The notes: generated by a model not told the origin, from the sequence alone. DNA of 64,000 nt from Simmondsia chinensis (GCA_018398585.1 JAGTTD010000013.1:33345631-33409630), one strand, 5' to 3'. Positions 1 to 11,610 are shown, counted from the first letter of the stretch. Numbers and translations are program-made.

Positions 1-1061
1 GGAACGGAAAGGAATCGAAGGCCTTCCCTTTAATTCTATTAAACTCTAGTTAAAATTACAAAGGGAAGGATAAACTTCATCCTAAGTCTTACACTTGATA
101 ATAGAAGAACCAAAACTCATAAAATATTTTTAAACAATTGACTAACTAAACCCTAGATCTCCTCATGTGGATATAGAGGAACTAATCTAATTGGAATCAA
201 ACTCTAAAAGATAAATATGAAAATTAAATCTCAAATTTAAAGCTAATCTTAACCACACTCTATTTAAACTCTAACTACCAGCAGCATTCTTCGTCAGCTT
301 GCTTCAATGGTTCCGCCAATCATGGTGCCGCCAAGATGGTGACACCAAGATTGTCCTCCTGCCTCTTTCTTTGCAGCTGTTAAGCCACTGCAGCCATGCT
401 AGCCGCCAATCACAGATGTGAGGCAACAGCAACTTGCCTACCCTACCCAAGCCAAACCTCCTGCCTTGGCGCCAACCAGCCATTACCGCCCATGCTTGTG
501 CCGTGAATCATCACTCACAGTGCTTGAATATTTTAGTGGTTGACAACATATCTTACGAGCGCCAACGATGACAAGTGGATTGATAATATCGCTTACTATG
601 CCTTTTTAAAAATCGCTTTCTTAATTGATTATGAGTGAGATTATTTTGATTTTTTTTAGATTAATGGACTTTGTTGTCATATAAAGATGTTTTTATTTAT
701 TCATCAAGCCCAAGCAAAATTTTTTTTTATTGCAAGACACATTTTGGCTACTACGCTGTATGGCCAAACAAGCACTACAAACACTTATTTTTTATAAATT
801 AATTGCTTTATGTTATATTATTAGATTTTACAAAATATTGAATGCGAATGACATTATCGATAGCATTCAACATTTTGTTTTCAAATATTCTAAGATAGTT
901 ATCACTTCTGCATCTCAAAGTAGATGATTTATGTTTAAGTCTTATCAATATATTTAGGAATTTTAACCCAACTCAATTTCCACTTTTTGAAAGATACTAA
1001 AATAAATAAAAAAAATTTATAACTATATATTAATTTATACGTCATTTCAAAAGGTACATGA
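1..1061. other. Non-coding stretch, no gene recognised
   Basis: I see no coding region or element boundary here. Positions 300-500 are relatively GC-rich and could belong to an old LTR. A stretch near 16-44 (core CCTTCCCTTTAATT) matches the reverse complement of about 6972-6994, so both may be remnants of one repeat family. Confidence 0.4.
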
Positions 1062-1740
1062 GGAAAATCGTACAAATTAGACCCCCCAGCCCCCCTTAAT
1101 CTTTTTTAGACCCCTCTAACCTTAAATAGACTTTTTTTGACAAAATTATTCCTCCTACTTCAAAACCCCACCTGTCCGCTCTCTCTCTCCCCTTCTCTTT
1201 CCTCATTTAATGCAAGGGAGTATTTCATTATCTCATTTAATGCAAAAGAAAACTTTTTGACTTTTTCATTCTTTTCCTTCTCTCTTTCCATTCTTTTCCC
1301 GCCCATTTGTCTTCCTTCTCTCATATCTCATTCTCTCTTCTTTCTTCTTCTTCTATTATTTTTGAATTTTTCTGTCAAAAAAAATATATTATTTTTGAAT
1401 TTGCGAGCTCCATTTTCAGTGTCCTGCGTGTTTCCTCGTCCTACTTGGGCCCATGGGTAGTTGTTTGTGGTGGCTTTGGAAAAAAAAAAGGCCTTGTAAG
1501 AACGGGTTTGAAGCATTATGGCATTTCGGTAGGTTCAAGGTTGAGTCATTACACATTTCACGGTTTTCAGATCAGACATTGAAGGTAAAATGATAATTTC
1601 ATGCATTTGTCGTTAATGGATCTCTATCATGTGAGGTTGGTGTGATACAAGTCATTTATGGTGCATGATTGGTGTAAATGATGTATTATAATTTTCTTTT
1701 GGTGTGTTTCAACTCATTAATAGTGTATGATTAATCATAC
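1062..1740 (+). repeat. Left terminal inverted repeat
   Basis: This is the left arm of the element, including a CT-rich tract at 1180-1350. It matches the reverse complement of about 3590-4268, for example GGTTTTCAGATCAGACATTG here and its complement near 3725. Confidence 0.8.
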
Positions 1741-2030
1741 ACCGTATATGATTGGCTTAAATGGTGTATTATCATGTTGTGTTGGTATTTTTCAAGTCAT
1801 TAATGGTGTATGATGAATGTTAATTGTGTGAAATCAACTTATATAGTTATGTTTAAGTAATTAGTGGTGTATGACTTATCATACACCGTGTATGATAAGT
1901 TTTAATTGTATAAAATTAACTTGTACAAGTGTGTTTTAAGTATTTAATTGTGTATGACTTATCATACACTGTGTATGATAAATTTTAATTGTGTAAAATC
2001 AACTTTTGCACCATTATAGCAACAAAACTT
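1741..2030 (-). repeat. Short inverted arm of the palindrome array
   Basis: It holds two to three copies of the same unit that fills 2040-3590, but in the opposite orientation. The core palindrome ATCATACACCGTGTATGAT recurs around 1880 and 1965. Orientation flips near 2000-2050. Confidence 0.65.
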
Positions 2031-2039
2031 GATAAAAAT

Positions 2040-3590
2040 GCAAATGTTGATTTTACACAATTAAAACTCATCATACACTGTGTATGATTGATCATACACT
2101 ACTATTTACTTCAAATACACAAATATAAGTTAATTTTACACCAATATGACCCATCATAAACCGTGTATGATTTATCATATACCAATAATTACTTGAAACA
2201 CACTTATAAATGTTGATTTTACACCATTATACCAACAAACTTTAAAAAACATGCAAATATTGATTTCACGCCATTAAAACTCATTATACACCGTGTAAAA
2301 TTGATTATACACCACTATTTACATGAAATACATCTATTCAAGTTGATTTCACACCGTTAAAACCTATCATACACCGTGTATGATTCATCATAAACCTCTA
2401 ATTATTTGAAACACATCTATCAAGTTGATTTGACACCGTTAAAACCTATCATACACCGTGTATGATTGATCATACACCACTAATTACTTCAAACATACTT
2501 ATATAAGTTGATTTTACACCATTAAAACCTATCATGCACCTTGTATGATTGATGATACACCATTAAATACTTGAAACACGCATATACAAGTTGATTTTAC
2601 ACAATTAAAACATATCATACACCGTGTATGATTAATCATACACAACTAATTACTTGAAACACACCTAGAGTATTCATTTCAAACCATTAAAACCTATCAT
2701 ACACGGTGTATGATTAATTATACACCACTAATTACTTGAAACACACTTGTACAAGTTGATTTTAACAATTAAAACTTATCATACACCGTGTATGATAAGT
2801 CATACACCCCTAATTACTTGAAACACACTTGTACCAGTTGATTTTACACAACTAAAACTTATCATACACAGTGTATGATAAGTCATATACCAATAATTAC
2901 TTGAAACATAACTATATAAGTTGATTTTACACAATTAAAACTAATCATACACCGTGTATGATAAGTCATACACCACTAATTACTTGAAACACACTTGTAA
3001 AAGTTGATTTTACACAATTAAAACTTATCATATACTGTGTATGATAAGTCATACACCACTAATTACTTAAAAAACATGCAAAAGTTGATTTTACGCAAAT
3101 AAACTTATCATACGCCGTGTATGATAAGTCATACGCCATTAATTACTTGAAACATAACTATATAAGTTGATTTTACACAATTAAAGTTTATCATACACGG
3201 TGTATGATAAGTCATACCCCACTAAGTACTTGAAACATACCTATATAAGCTGATTTTACACCATTAAAACCTATCATACACCGTGTATGATTGATCATAC
3301 ACTACTAATTACTTAAACCATACTAAAAACAAGTTGATTTCACCCCATACACCTGTAATTACTTAAAAAACATGCAAAAGTTGATTTCACACTATTAAAA
3401 ACTATCATATACGGTGTATGATTAATCATACACCATTAATGACTTGAAACACACCTAAACAAGTTGATTTCACACTATTAAAACCTATCATGCATGGTTT
3501 ATGATTGATCATACATGACTAATTACTTGAAACACACCTAAACAAGTTGATTTCACACCCTTAAAACCTATCATACACCATTAATGAGTT
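2040..3590 (+). repeat. Tandem array, ~82-bp unit with a palindromic core
   Basis: About 17-18 diverged copies repeat at intervals of roughly 81-86 bp between 2440 and 3280, and less regularly outside. Each holds a palindrome close to ATCATACACCGTGTATGAT, then a phrase like ACTAATTACTTGAAACACAC and AAGTTGATTTTACAC. The palindrome can form a hairpin on either strand. The array is internal to the 1062-4268 element. Confidence 0.8.
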
Positions 3591-4268
3591 GAAAGATACC
3601 AAAAGAAAATTATAATACACCATTTATACCAATCATGCACTATAAATGACTTGTAACACACCAACCTCATACGCTAGAGATCCATTAACGACCAATGCCG
3701 GAAATGATCATTTTACCTTCAATGTCTGATCTGAAAACCGTGAAATGTGTAATGACTCAACCTTGAACTTGCTGCATTGCCACAATGCTTCAAATCTGTT
3801 CTTACAAAGCCTTCTTCTTCTTCCAAAGCCACCATAAACAACTACCCAAGGGTCCAAGTAGGACGAGAAAACGTGCAGGACGCTGAAAATGGAGCTCGAA
3901 AATTCGAAAATAATATTTTTTTGGACAAAAAAATTTGAAAATAATAGAAGAAGAAGAAAGAAGAGAGAATGAGATATCTCTGTTCAAAAAAAGAGAGAGA
4001 ATGAGATATGAGAGAAGAAAGACAAATGGGCGGGAAAAGAATGGAAAGAAAGAATGAAAAGAATGAAAAAAGTCAAAAAATTTCTTTTTGCATTAAATGA
4101 AAAAATGAAATACTGCATTGCATTAAATGAGGAGAGAGAAGGGGAGAGAGAGTGCACCGGTGGGGTTTTGTAGTAGGAGGGGCAATTTTGTCCAAAAATG
4201 TTTATTTAAGGTTAGAGGGGTCTAAGAAATATTACGGGGGGCTGGGGGGTCTAAAACGGGCGATTTCC
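3590..4268 (-). repeat. Right terminal inverted repeat
   Basis: This is the inverted copy of 1062-1740, ending with GGGGGGCTGGGGGGTCTAAA and then CGATTTCC at 4261-4268. Confidence 0.8.
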
Positions 4269-5061
4269 AAAAATTGAATGATTGATGAAACAGCAGTAGG
4301 GTTTTTACACAGCGGACGATCGGTGATCGGTGGTCATGTACGGTTGACCGAATTTGGGCGGGAAAACTGCAAGTAGATCAAAATCGCAAAATATTTAGAA
4401 GAAATGGAAAATGATGCAAATATTAGGGTTTTAATTGTCAAAGAAATTGAATTCTTATAGGAGATTATACTCAAGAAATAGCATAAAAGTATTTAGTTGG
4501 TCAAATAGAAAATAAAATCTTGTAAAAATTTAATTTTATATTTTATTTGATTGATATAACTTCGTATAAAATATAATTAAAATGACTACTATATCATGGT
4601 CAATTTTCTTATTTCCATTAAGCGTAAAATTGATAGAGGAGCTCATAAATAAAAGGATAAAGTTATATATTTACAAATTATAAGGAATAAGATAGTCATA
4701 TAAATTAGAAGTTATTAAGGAAGTTGAATTTAGGGTTATTTACATTTTACTACCCTGACCTTTTTGGTAATTATAAAAAGGGTCCTGACGTTTTAGAATT
4801 ATTAAAAAGGACCCCGAGATTTTATTGTATTAATAAAAAGGACTTTTTCTGGCCATCTGACATATCAAAAAAATAAAAAGATGAAAATGCCCTTAAGCAC
4901 AATGGCGTTGTTTTGGGTCTGATTCTACATACTTACCAAACAACGCCATTTTGCTTTTAAAAAATAAAAAATAAAAATAAAAATAAAATACTAGGTTATT
5001 TAAATCTAATAAAAAAAAATATAACTTCTTTCCAAACTCCTCTTTTTTCCTGCGAGATTTT
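4269..5061. other. AT-rich intergenic stretch
   Basis: No gene is recognised. Positions 4745-4880 contain repeated AAAAAGGRYCC phrases typical of old transposon ends. A small inverted pair (AATGGCGTTGTTTT near 4902 and AACAACGCCATTTT near 4939) could form a hairpin. Confidence 0.35.
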
Positions 5062-5171
5062 ATGGCCTCCATTTTCAGCAACTCTGCTTCCTTTGTTCTC
5101 CTTCTTCTATTTTGGTTGCATCAGTGCCGGATTCCTTCTCCAATAGTGTGCATCTTCATGTCTTGCTTGAA
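5062..5171 (+). other. Possible first exon with signal-peptide-like start
   Basis: An ATG at 5062 opens a frame beginning MASIFSNSASFVLLLLFWLH, which has the charge-poor start and hydrophobic core of a secretory signal. A pyrimidine-rich stretch precedes it, as in many plant 5' UTRs. A GGTGAAG at about 5171 could be a splice donor, after which the frame runs into a CT microsatellite. No partner exon is recognised downstream, so this may be chance. Confidence 0.15.
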
Positions 5172-5184
5172 GGTGAAGGTGCGT

Positions 5185-5188
<4 letters not shown>

Positions 5189-5220
<32 letters not shown>
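5189..5220. repeat. CT microsatellite
   Basis: An uninterrupted run of about 16 CT dinucleotides. Confidence 0.95.
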
Positions 5221-5224
<4 letters not shown>

Positions 5225-5719
5225 GTATATGTCATTTAGGGTTGATATTTTATATTGATACTAAATTGATATAATTACAAGTATTTGGATCAAATTGACA
5301 CAATTGACATAGTACTAGAACTTTTGACTGGCGTGTATATATATGATGCAAATAAGACCGGGTGGAATCGCTAATGGGCCCAAAAAAACCTACTGGGCGA
5401 CTAAATGGGCTTGAAAAAACAGGGGCCACGGAGCACGGGCCACTGTGAGCTCGCACAGGCGCACGGGGCATGCCATGAGGTGCGCTCAGGCATTGGGTCG
5501 GGCCTCGGACGAGGGCCCAGGGGGGTTGGACAAGAAAGCTCAGGTGAGTATCTCAGGAGGAGCAGCAGCGGGCTAGTTCGGCTCAAACACACTGCTTGAG
5601 GCACGATATTGGGCTGCACGTCGGATTCGGCCGATCAGGCCCACAGGAGGGGACACGGGCATGTTTAAGCACACTAGCTCGCTTAGCGTGCAAGGGACAT
5701 GGGACATAATATGATTCGA
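5221..5719. other. GC-richer intergenic stretch
   Basis: Positions 5360-5700 are much more GC-rich than the surroundings and hold overlapping short open frames on both strands with no recognisable domain. It is probably part of a decayed repeat that continues into the GACCC field. Confidence 0.3.
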
Positions 5720-6275
5720 TCCAATGATCCGATCTGTTTGATCTGCTACACGATCCGACCCTAACCCAAAAAATATAAGACTTATTGGGAACCGAACCCG
5801 AAAATTAAGCGTCCCAAATTTGACCCGACTAGAACTTGACCCGAAACCCAAAATGACGGATCCGAATTAGACCCGATCCAAGTTTGACCCAATCCATGAT
5901 GACCTGACACCTAAACCAAACCTTTCCTATAACTCAAAATGACCCAAATAGAAATTCAACTTATTGTAAAGTCTAAATAATAGGTTAATTATAGTCATTT
6001 ATTTTATAATTTTAGTTGTAATTTTCAAAGTCAAATAAATATTTTATCAAAATAACTTGATGAATCAACCTGAAATCTAGCCCAACCCCATGATAACCCG
6101 ACCTGAGATTGACTCAACCCAATATTTATCCGACCTAACATTGACCTAACCTGAAGGTGACCCAAACCTTAGGATAACCCAACCTGGGCCTGACCTAACC
6201 CAATTTTGACCCAACCCGAAATAGAGCCGATCTGACATTAACCCGATCCGAACATGACCCGGCCCGATCCGATCT
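5720..6275. repeat. Degenerate GACCC(G/A)A word field
   Basis: Imperfect words such as GACCCGA, GACCCAA, CCAACCCGA and GACCTGA recur dozens of times without strict periodicity. A second field with the same words lies at 41380-41890. This is a simple-sequence-like repeat with no coding content. Confidence 0.7.
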
Positions 6276-6794
6276 GATTGCTAGGTCTAATTTTAGTATG
6301 AGTTATTCACATTATTTATTTGGGTCTTATATGCGGAGCCCTTGAGGCACAGGGTCATTCGTCGGTTGTTGTATGAAACGTGTGGATGATTGGAACTATA
6401 CATCACTTAGTGATTTGAGAATCAAACTTCGATGGGGAATTCATCACTTAAATACTTTTGTATTCGGATTGATGCAGCCCCGCCTCCATTGGCGGGTTAC
6501 TTGGCAGATACAAGATGGCGGGTACGACTTAACGGGTTTGAGTACGCGGAATGAGATTGAACATGGGAGGAGTTGGAGTTTGATTAGGAGATAGAGTTTA
6601 GTTAGAATTAGTTTTATATTATCAAATTTTAATCTTTTAGTATTTATTTTGTTATCTTTAGTGTTTATATTTATCTTCTAGTATTTTATTTATCTTTTAG
6701 TATTTTACTTAGAGACAAATAACTCCTTTATATATACAAGAGGAGCCTAGGTTGTTTATTATCCAAGTTTAGAATTATTTTGAAGAATACCTTG
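6276..6794. other. Intergenic, LTR-like AT-rich tract
   Basis: Positions 6600-6720 carry a repeated TTTTAGTATTT phrase, followed by TTTATATATACA at about 6729. This could be an old LTR promoter region, but no paired LTR is visible. The short open frame at 6373-6594 has no recognisable domain. Confidence 0.3.
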
Positions 6795-6945
6795 TTTCTC
6801 TTTTTATCGGGTTGTGAGAAATCGAGCCTTTGTTTTTTCTTTTCTCGGGTTGTGAGAAATCGAGCCCTTGTTTCTCCTTTTCTCGGGTTGTAAGAAATCG
6901 AGCCCTTGTTTCTCCTTTTCCCAGGTTGTGAGAAATCAAGCCTAT
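6795..6945 (+). repeat. Tandem repeat, ~43-bp unit, four copies
   Basis: The phrase GGTTGTGAGAAATCGAGCC followed by a T-rich spacer (TTGTTTCTCCTTTTCTC) occurs four times with few changes. The minus-strand open frame 6775-7062 is a by-product of this repeat. Confidence 0.8.
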
Positions 6946-7303
6946 CTTTCCTCTTTGTTTTATTAACAAATTAATAAAATTAAAGGGAAGGCTGTTGACT
7001 CCGTCACATTCCCCAATTTCCCATTGTAACTCGGCATCACGGATCTTTTTTGTTCTTAACATAATTTGAATTTGTCTACAGCACGTTGCTAGAGTTCTAA
7101 TTACCAGCTTGGAATTCTACTGAGAGATCTTCAAAAAGTATTTGATATATTTGTAATAACATGATTTTAGCGGATGATAGTGTAATGGATTTAGTGTTCG
7201 GGGTCTAGATGTTATCTGTCTCAGTGACCGGGAACATAGTTACATCTGCAAACTACGACTGGCGAGGGATGTTTTAATACAACATTGACGTCATACTTGG
7301 TAC

Positions 7304-7445
7304 TAGGGGTGTAAATGAAACGAACGTTCGCCTTATGTTCGATATTGATTAGCGCTTGTTTGTGTTCATTTTGGGGGATAGATAGCTTATTGAGCTGAGT
7401 CCAGATAAGCTTTCTAAGCTTAATAGCTGAGTTCAAATAGACATT
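7304..7445 (+). repeat. Truncated hAT-like element (TAGGGGTG end)
   Basis: It begins TAGGGGTGTAAATGAA and continues with GAACGTTCG-type words resembling the elements at 35890 and 38736. No opposite ACCCCTA end is found, so only the left part remains. Confidence 0.5.
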
Positions 7446-7553
7446 GGTGCATTTCTTGATTGACGATCGTAGTCTAGCTGTTGCAACATTTGTAGTAAAT
7501 TCTGGTGGATTGGTTTTAACTTGGTGACTAGTGATTGTAATTTGGATCTAGAA

Positions 7554-7833
7554 TTTTTTTGATAATTATTAGCAAAGCCAAAGTATAGCGAGGCAACTCA
7601 AAAAAATGAGGCCTAGCCATCCCGTAAACGAAAGTGGGTACAACAAACAGACCAGAATAAACAATCAACAAACAGGCAACAACAAAAAACAGGGATCCCA
7701 AAAGAAAAAGAATTAAAGGAACAACACAGAAAACAGAATCAGGACTGGAGCCTCAACCGAAAACCCACACACTTCACTTAGCAAGCAAGTCTGCCACCAT
7801 TGGTGGGTCAAAACCATCAAAGTTAAAACCTAC
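7554..7833 (-). mobile_element. 5'-truncated LINE insertion with 17-bp target duplication
   Basis: The minus-strand element ends in a short poly(A), seen here as T's at 7554-7560 followed by GATAATTATT. It is flanked by TAATTTGGATCTAGAAT at 7538-7554 and the identical word at 7834-7850. This is target-primed retroposition with heavy 5' truncation. Only the last part of the LINE remains, including a possible C-terminal coding end near 7780-7830. The same AATTATC-poly(A) ending occurs in the LINE that ends at 9547. Confidence 0.75.
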
Positions 7834-7850
7834 TAATTTGGATCTAGAAT

Positions 7851-9547
7851 GAGATAGATTGTAAAAAGATATCAATATGATTTACAAGTGGAGCTTAACT
7901 TCATTGTGTCAACATGGAAGCTAGTAATTGATAGAATTGAGAAGAAATTGGCTGGTTGGAAACAAAAGTCGCTGTCAAGAGCGGGGAGATTAACATTGAT
8001 CAAGTCGATACTTAATAATCTTCCAACTTATTACATGTCTATCTTCCAAGCTCCAAAGAAAGTTCTGAAGAAGATTGTGAAGCTACAAAGGGACTTCCTT
8101 TGGAGTTCAAATGACAATAATAGAGGATTGCCATGTATTAAGTGGGAATTGATTCAAAGGCCTAAGCACTCAGGTGGGCAAGGGGTGGGAGATCCTTAAG
8201 AATGTGGCACTAATATTCAAGTGGTGGTGGCGTTTTTCGGAGGAAGGATCTTCCTTATGGAAGCAGGTAGTATGTTCTATACACGGTGGTAGCACTCAGG
8301 AGCTAATCCCATCGCAACCAACAAGAGTAATTCATTTGCCATGGAATACTATTACTCAAATACCCAACATGCTAGAAGCATCGTTGCACATAACTACTAT
8401 AGTGAAGTTGAAGGTTGAAAATGGATCAAGAATTAAGTTTTGGAAGCATGTGTGGATAGGTGAGATATCCTTTGAACAAGGATTCCCGGACCTCTTCAAA
8501 GTTTCATTGCAAAGAGACAATTTCATATCCCAAATGGGGATGTGGGATGGAGTTGAATGGAGATGGATTCTCAATTGAAGAAGGTGCTTCTTTTAAGGAA
8601 AGAACCAAATGCAAATACACTTAATGAACTTTTGAGGGGAGCGCAGCTAGAAAAGGAAGTTGGAGATACTCTTTGTTGGTCCTCTCAACAACATGGGTCA
8701 TTCTTGGTGAATTCATTTGTCAAAGAAGTGGTTAGCGGGTCTCACGGTCCTTCTTCAGTGGATCATCTAGTCTGTGGAGCATGGAAGGGTCTTGCACCAC
8801 CAAAGGTGGAGATTTTTGTTTAGATGGTCCTTCTTGGTAAGATGAATACCAAGGAAAGACTATGGAACATCGGTATAATTCGAGATCAAGACAGGTGGTG
8901 CCCTTTATATGGAAATAGCGAAGAATAAGTCAATCACATATTCCTCGCATGTGAGGAATCGTGGAAACTTTGGGGCTCTTGTGTGTAGTGGTGGGGTATT
9001 CACTCAGTTTGCCCCCAATCAATCCAAGAACATTTATACCAATGGTCATTTTATGCGGTTGGTCGGAAATTTCAAAAGAAAGCATGGTTATCTCTCTTCT
9101 TTGTCATTATATGGGAACTTTGGTGCACAAGGAATAAGATTGTATTCCAGAATGGTATTTGGGACTTGAGAGATATCATTTGGTCAAGTAGAGTCAGAGT
9201 AAGATTTTGGATAAAGGGTTGGTGTTTGTCTTTTCAGTATCCTCCTTCAGAAGTTACGTGTAATTGCATGTATCACAAACTGGGCTCCTGCTGATCCTGG
9301 TTTAAGCAGCAACGATTGAGGGGTTAGGTTGAGATAAGTTCTATTTTTTTTTAAGTTTAATCATGTACTAGAATGCTCCTGAGAAGCTTTTTCTACTGAA
9401 TAGCTAATAGTAATGATCCTGAGAAGCATTTTGTACTGTTTGCTTCTATGTACAACCTTAGTCCTTTTGTCTTCGGGGCCTATTTTCCCGGTTGCTGTAA
9501 TTTTGTGAAGAGCATTGCACAAATTATCAAAAAAAAAAAAAAAAAAC
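7851..9547 (+). mobile_element. L1-like LINE, 3' part, with poly(A) tail
   Basis: This is a non-LTR retrotransposon truncated at its 5' end: the endonuclease and catalytic reverse transcriptase core are absent. The last third of ORF2 is followed by a 3' UTR and about 18 A's at 9530-9547, preceded by AAATTATC. Coding fragments are described separately. Target duplication was not resolved. Confidence 0.8.
7888..9294 (+). pseudogene. LINE ORF2 C-terminal part, frameshifted
   Basis: The fragment is the region downstream of the reverse transcriptase catalytic site in plant L1-like ORF2 proteins. The first frame (7888-8199) has the familiar GRLTLIKSILNNLPTYYMS block, and the second (8174-8578) has GSRIKFWKHVWIG, matching the G..i.FW.d.W motif. 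The third (8557-8823) carries the APPKVEIFV stretch that normally precedes the RVT-type zinc finger. The zinc-finger cysteines and histidine are recognisable but broken at about 8895-8960. Near 9090-9170 follows the W.lF..iWe.w..RN-like tail. At least three frameshifts and several stops separate the pieces, so no protein can be made. Confidence 0.8.
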
Positions 9548-10949
9548 CCATTACCGACAAAGACCTCATTTTTAGACAATACAATATTATCAAACTTCAA
9601 AACAACATTACGTGACTTTTACCTAAAAAGGCTTGCAAAAACTAAATTCTTATGAATTCCTGGAACATGGAGAACGCCCATTAATGTTAGTTTCTTTACA
9701 GAAGTGCACTTCAGTTCCATTGATCCTTGTCCAAGAACTTTGGTTGGATTGTGATTTCACATGAGAACCTCTTATGAAGAACAATGCTATAGGTTTTGAA
9801 CTGCTCCTTGCCATTGCAAATGTGCACAACAAGACTGGGGTCCAGCCACCAAGCATGAGGCTTTGCAGTTGCCATATGTAATTTAGTTACCATATCAAAT
9901 TGCATGCGCACCATGCCAGTGATCTTTGTGACAACATCTTTGGTTTCATCCTGATCATGTTGGCCTTCTCAACTGTGGTTCCTTGGCAATAGTCGCTTTT
10001 TTGTAACAATGATGGCATTTGTGATGGTTCTTCCTGTTTTTGTTTATCCTTAATCATTTGCTTTCCTTTTCTTGTTCCTCTTAGACTCCTAACGTAATTT
10101 ACTTTAAAACTACCACCAAGATACAATATCTCACTTTTGAGTTTCCTCCTATATACAAAGGCGCTTATATATCTTTTCATCAGTAAAGCTTTGTACTGTA
10201 TGTAAAAATATCTTCCTATAGAAGTTTCATGTAGAGGACAATTTAGATGTGATCGCTCCTACTTGCAATAAACCAGAAACAATGACTTTCAGATGGTGAA
10301 GCTCATTGTCCAGAAACTGCGGCTCAATATACTTGTTCCAAAATGCATATGGTATTAGTCATTTCAAATTTAAAATACTTTGATTCTTTTGCCTTGTATT
10401 TCTCCTCCAATGCATTTCGAATTTGTAGAATAGAGACTTGATTGATATGTACAGATCATTAAGGCGATTCGATAGGTATTGAAGACTTGATCACGACATA
10501 TAACTCGTTCTCCTCACACTTCTAATTTTGTTCTGCCACTTTGGCCTTCTCCTCATATTATTGGGTTCAATAATAGGCTTCAATTTAGGATCTTGGACGT
10601 ATGCAATGTTGAATGCAATGAGAAAGACAATCATATTCTTGTCCTTTATTTGCTGAAGTTGGTTCCATCTAAACAATTGAGTTTCATGAACTCTTGGTTC
10701 ATAACTTTGGAATTAGTTGCTATTGAAGATTCTTCCACCATAATAATACCTTTGAATTATTGATAAAAACGATTTGATTAAAATTAGTTTTGAAATTCTA
10801 AGGTTTTAAGGCGTGAATAAAAGCTTTCTTAGTGGTAAAATTTGCTTCCACACTAAGTTTGCAAATAGGTTAAGGCAAACACACTATGAGGATTCAATAG
10901 TCTTCTACATTCTTTAAATAACAATTTTAAGAGAATTTTTTAGGTCTTT
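9548..10949. other. Intergenic, nothing recognised
   Basis: About 1.4 kb without a credible coding region. The open frames at 9361-10180 and 10491-10676 on the minus strand show no family motifs and are probably random. Confidence 0.5.
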
Positions 10950-11047
10950 GGAGTAAGATTGCAGGGGATTACTTTTTCCTTAAAACTAACAAAACTCTGG
11001 AGTGAGATTACAGGGGGATTCCTTTTCCTTAAAACTAACAAAACTAA
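10950..11047 (+). repeat. Tandem duplication, ~49-bp unit, two copies
   Basis: Two adjacent copies of a unit starting GGAGT(A/G)AGATT and containing TTCCTTAAAACTAACAAAAC, differing at a few positions. Confidence 0.8.
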
Positions 11048-11188
11048 CTTGTTCCAAACCAATTTAACTAATAATCGGAATCCAATTAATAGTAATAAAG
11101 TTCACAATAAGTATAATGCACTTCGCCATTAATATTGTAAGCTACTGACAGCACAGTTTATCAAACATCCTAAGAAAGAAGTAGCAAC

Positions 11189-11433
11189 TGTTAGAATATA
11201 TGGTTAAAATATAATGTATATGTGTTTAGTATTATATATATTGTATATATTTAAGATCTAGAATCTGGATCTAGATCTTAAATATATACAATACATATAA
11301 TGCTAAACACCTATACCTTATATTCTAATCATATATTCTAACATAGATCTAGATCAGAATCTAGATCTTAAATATATACAATACATATAATATTAAACAC
11401 CTATACATTATATTCTAACCATATATTCTAACA
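11189..11433. mobile_element. 245-bp palindromic LTR-like insertion
   Basis: It begins TGTTAGAATATATGG, ends CATATATTCTAACA, and is flanked by GCAAC at 11184-11188 and 11434-11438, a 5-bp target duplication as made by retroviral-type integrases. The first half (11189-11265) is the inverted copy of the second module (11255-11343), and that module is repeated in tandem at 11345-11433. The whole can fold into a near-perfect hairpin. It could be a solo LTR or a TRIM-like derivative. No coding capacity. Confidence 0.65.
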
Positions 11434-11610
11434 GCAACTCCAAGACAATATTATTTCGTAGACTTTTCTTCAGTAAGGTAAAGGTTACAACAAGAAGGGA
11501 GATCAACCTCAAACTCGGGCTATTATTGAGGAAATAGAGCGGCTCTAGTACTATGCTGAGCCTTGTTGCTTGCATTCTTAATCCATTGATTGCAAACACT
11601 AGCATAAGGC

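Larger units (their letters stand above)
1062..4268. mobile_element. Foldback / Mutator-like element with long inverted repeats
   Basis: The two ends are inverted copies of each other. The left end runs GGAAAATCG, then TTAGACCCCCCAGCCCCCC. The right end, read on the other strand, runs GGAAATCG, then the same TTAGACCCCCCAGCCCCCC. The similarity continues inward for roughly 680 bp on each side with small indels. GGAAAATCG-type ends and very long inverted repeats fit plant Mutator-like elements, and the repeat-filled interior fits foldback elements. No transposase is present, so the element would be non-autonomous. I could not find a convincing 9-bp target duplication, so the outermost base is uncertain by some nucleotides. 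Short open frames at 1137-1582 and 3802-3987 lie inside the inverted repeats, mirror each other, and are not genes. Confidence 0.75.

Noticed and set aside
1137..1582. Overlapping open frames of 107 and 91 residues
   Set aside because: They lie in the left inverted repeat, have mirrored counterparts at 3802-3987, and are made of low-complexity CT-rich DNA.
2040..3590. CRISPR-like array of regularly spaced palindromes
   Set aside because: Units diverge throughout, spacers are as similar as repeats, no cas genes are present, and the DNA is plant nuclear. It is a tandem repeat in a transposon.
5250..5851. Several overlapping open frames on both strands in GC-rich DNA
   Set aside because: No domain, no splice context and no codon-usage signal. 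GC-rich repeats give chance open frames.
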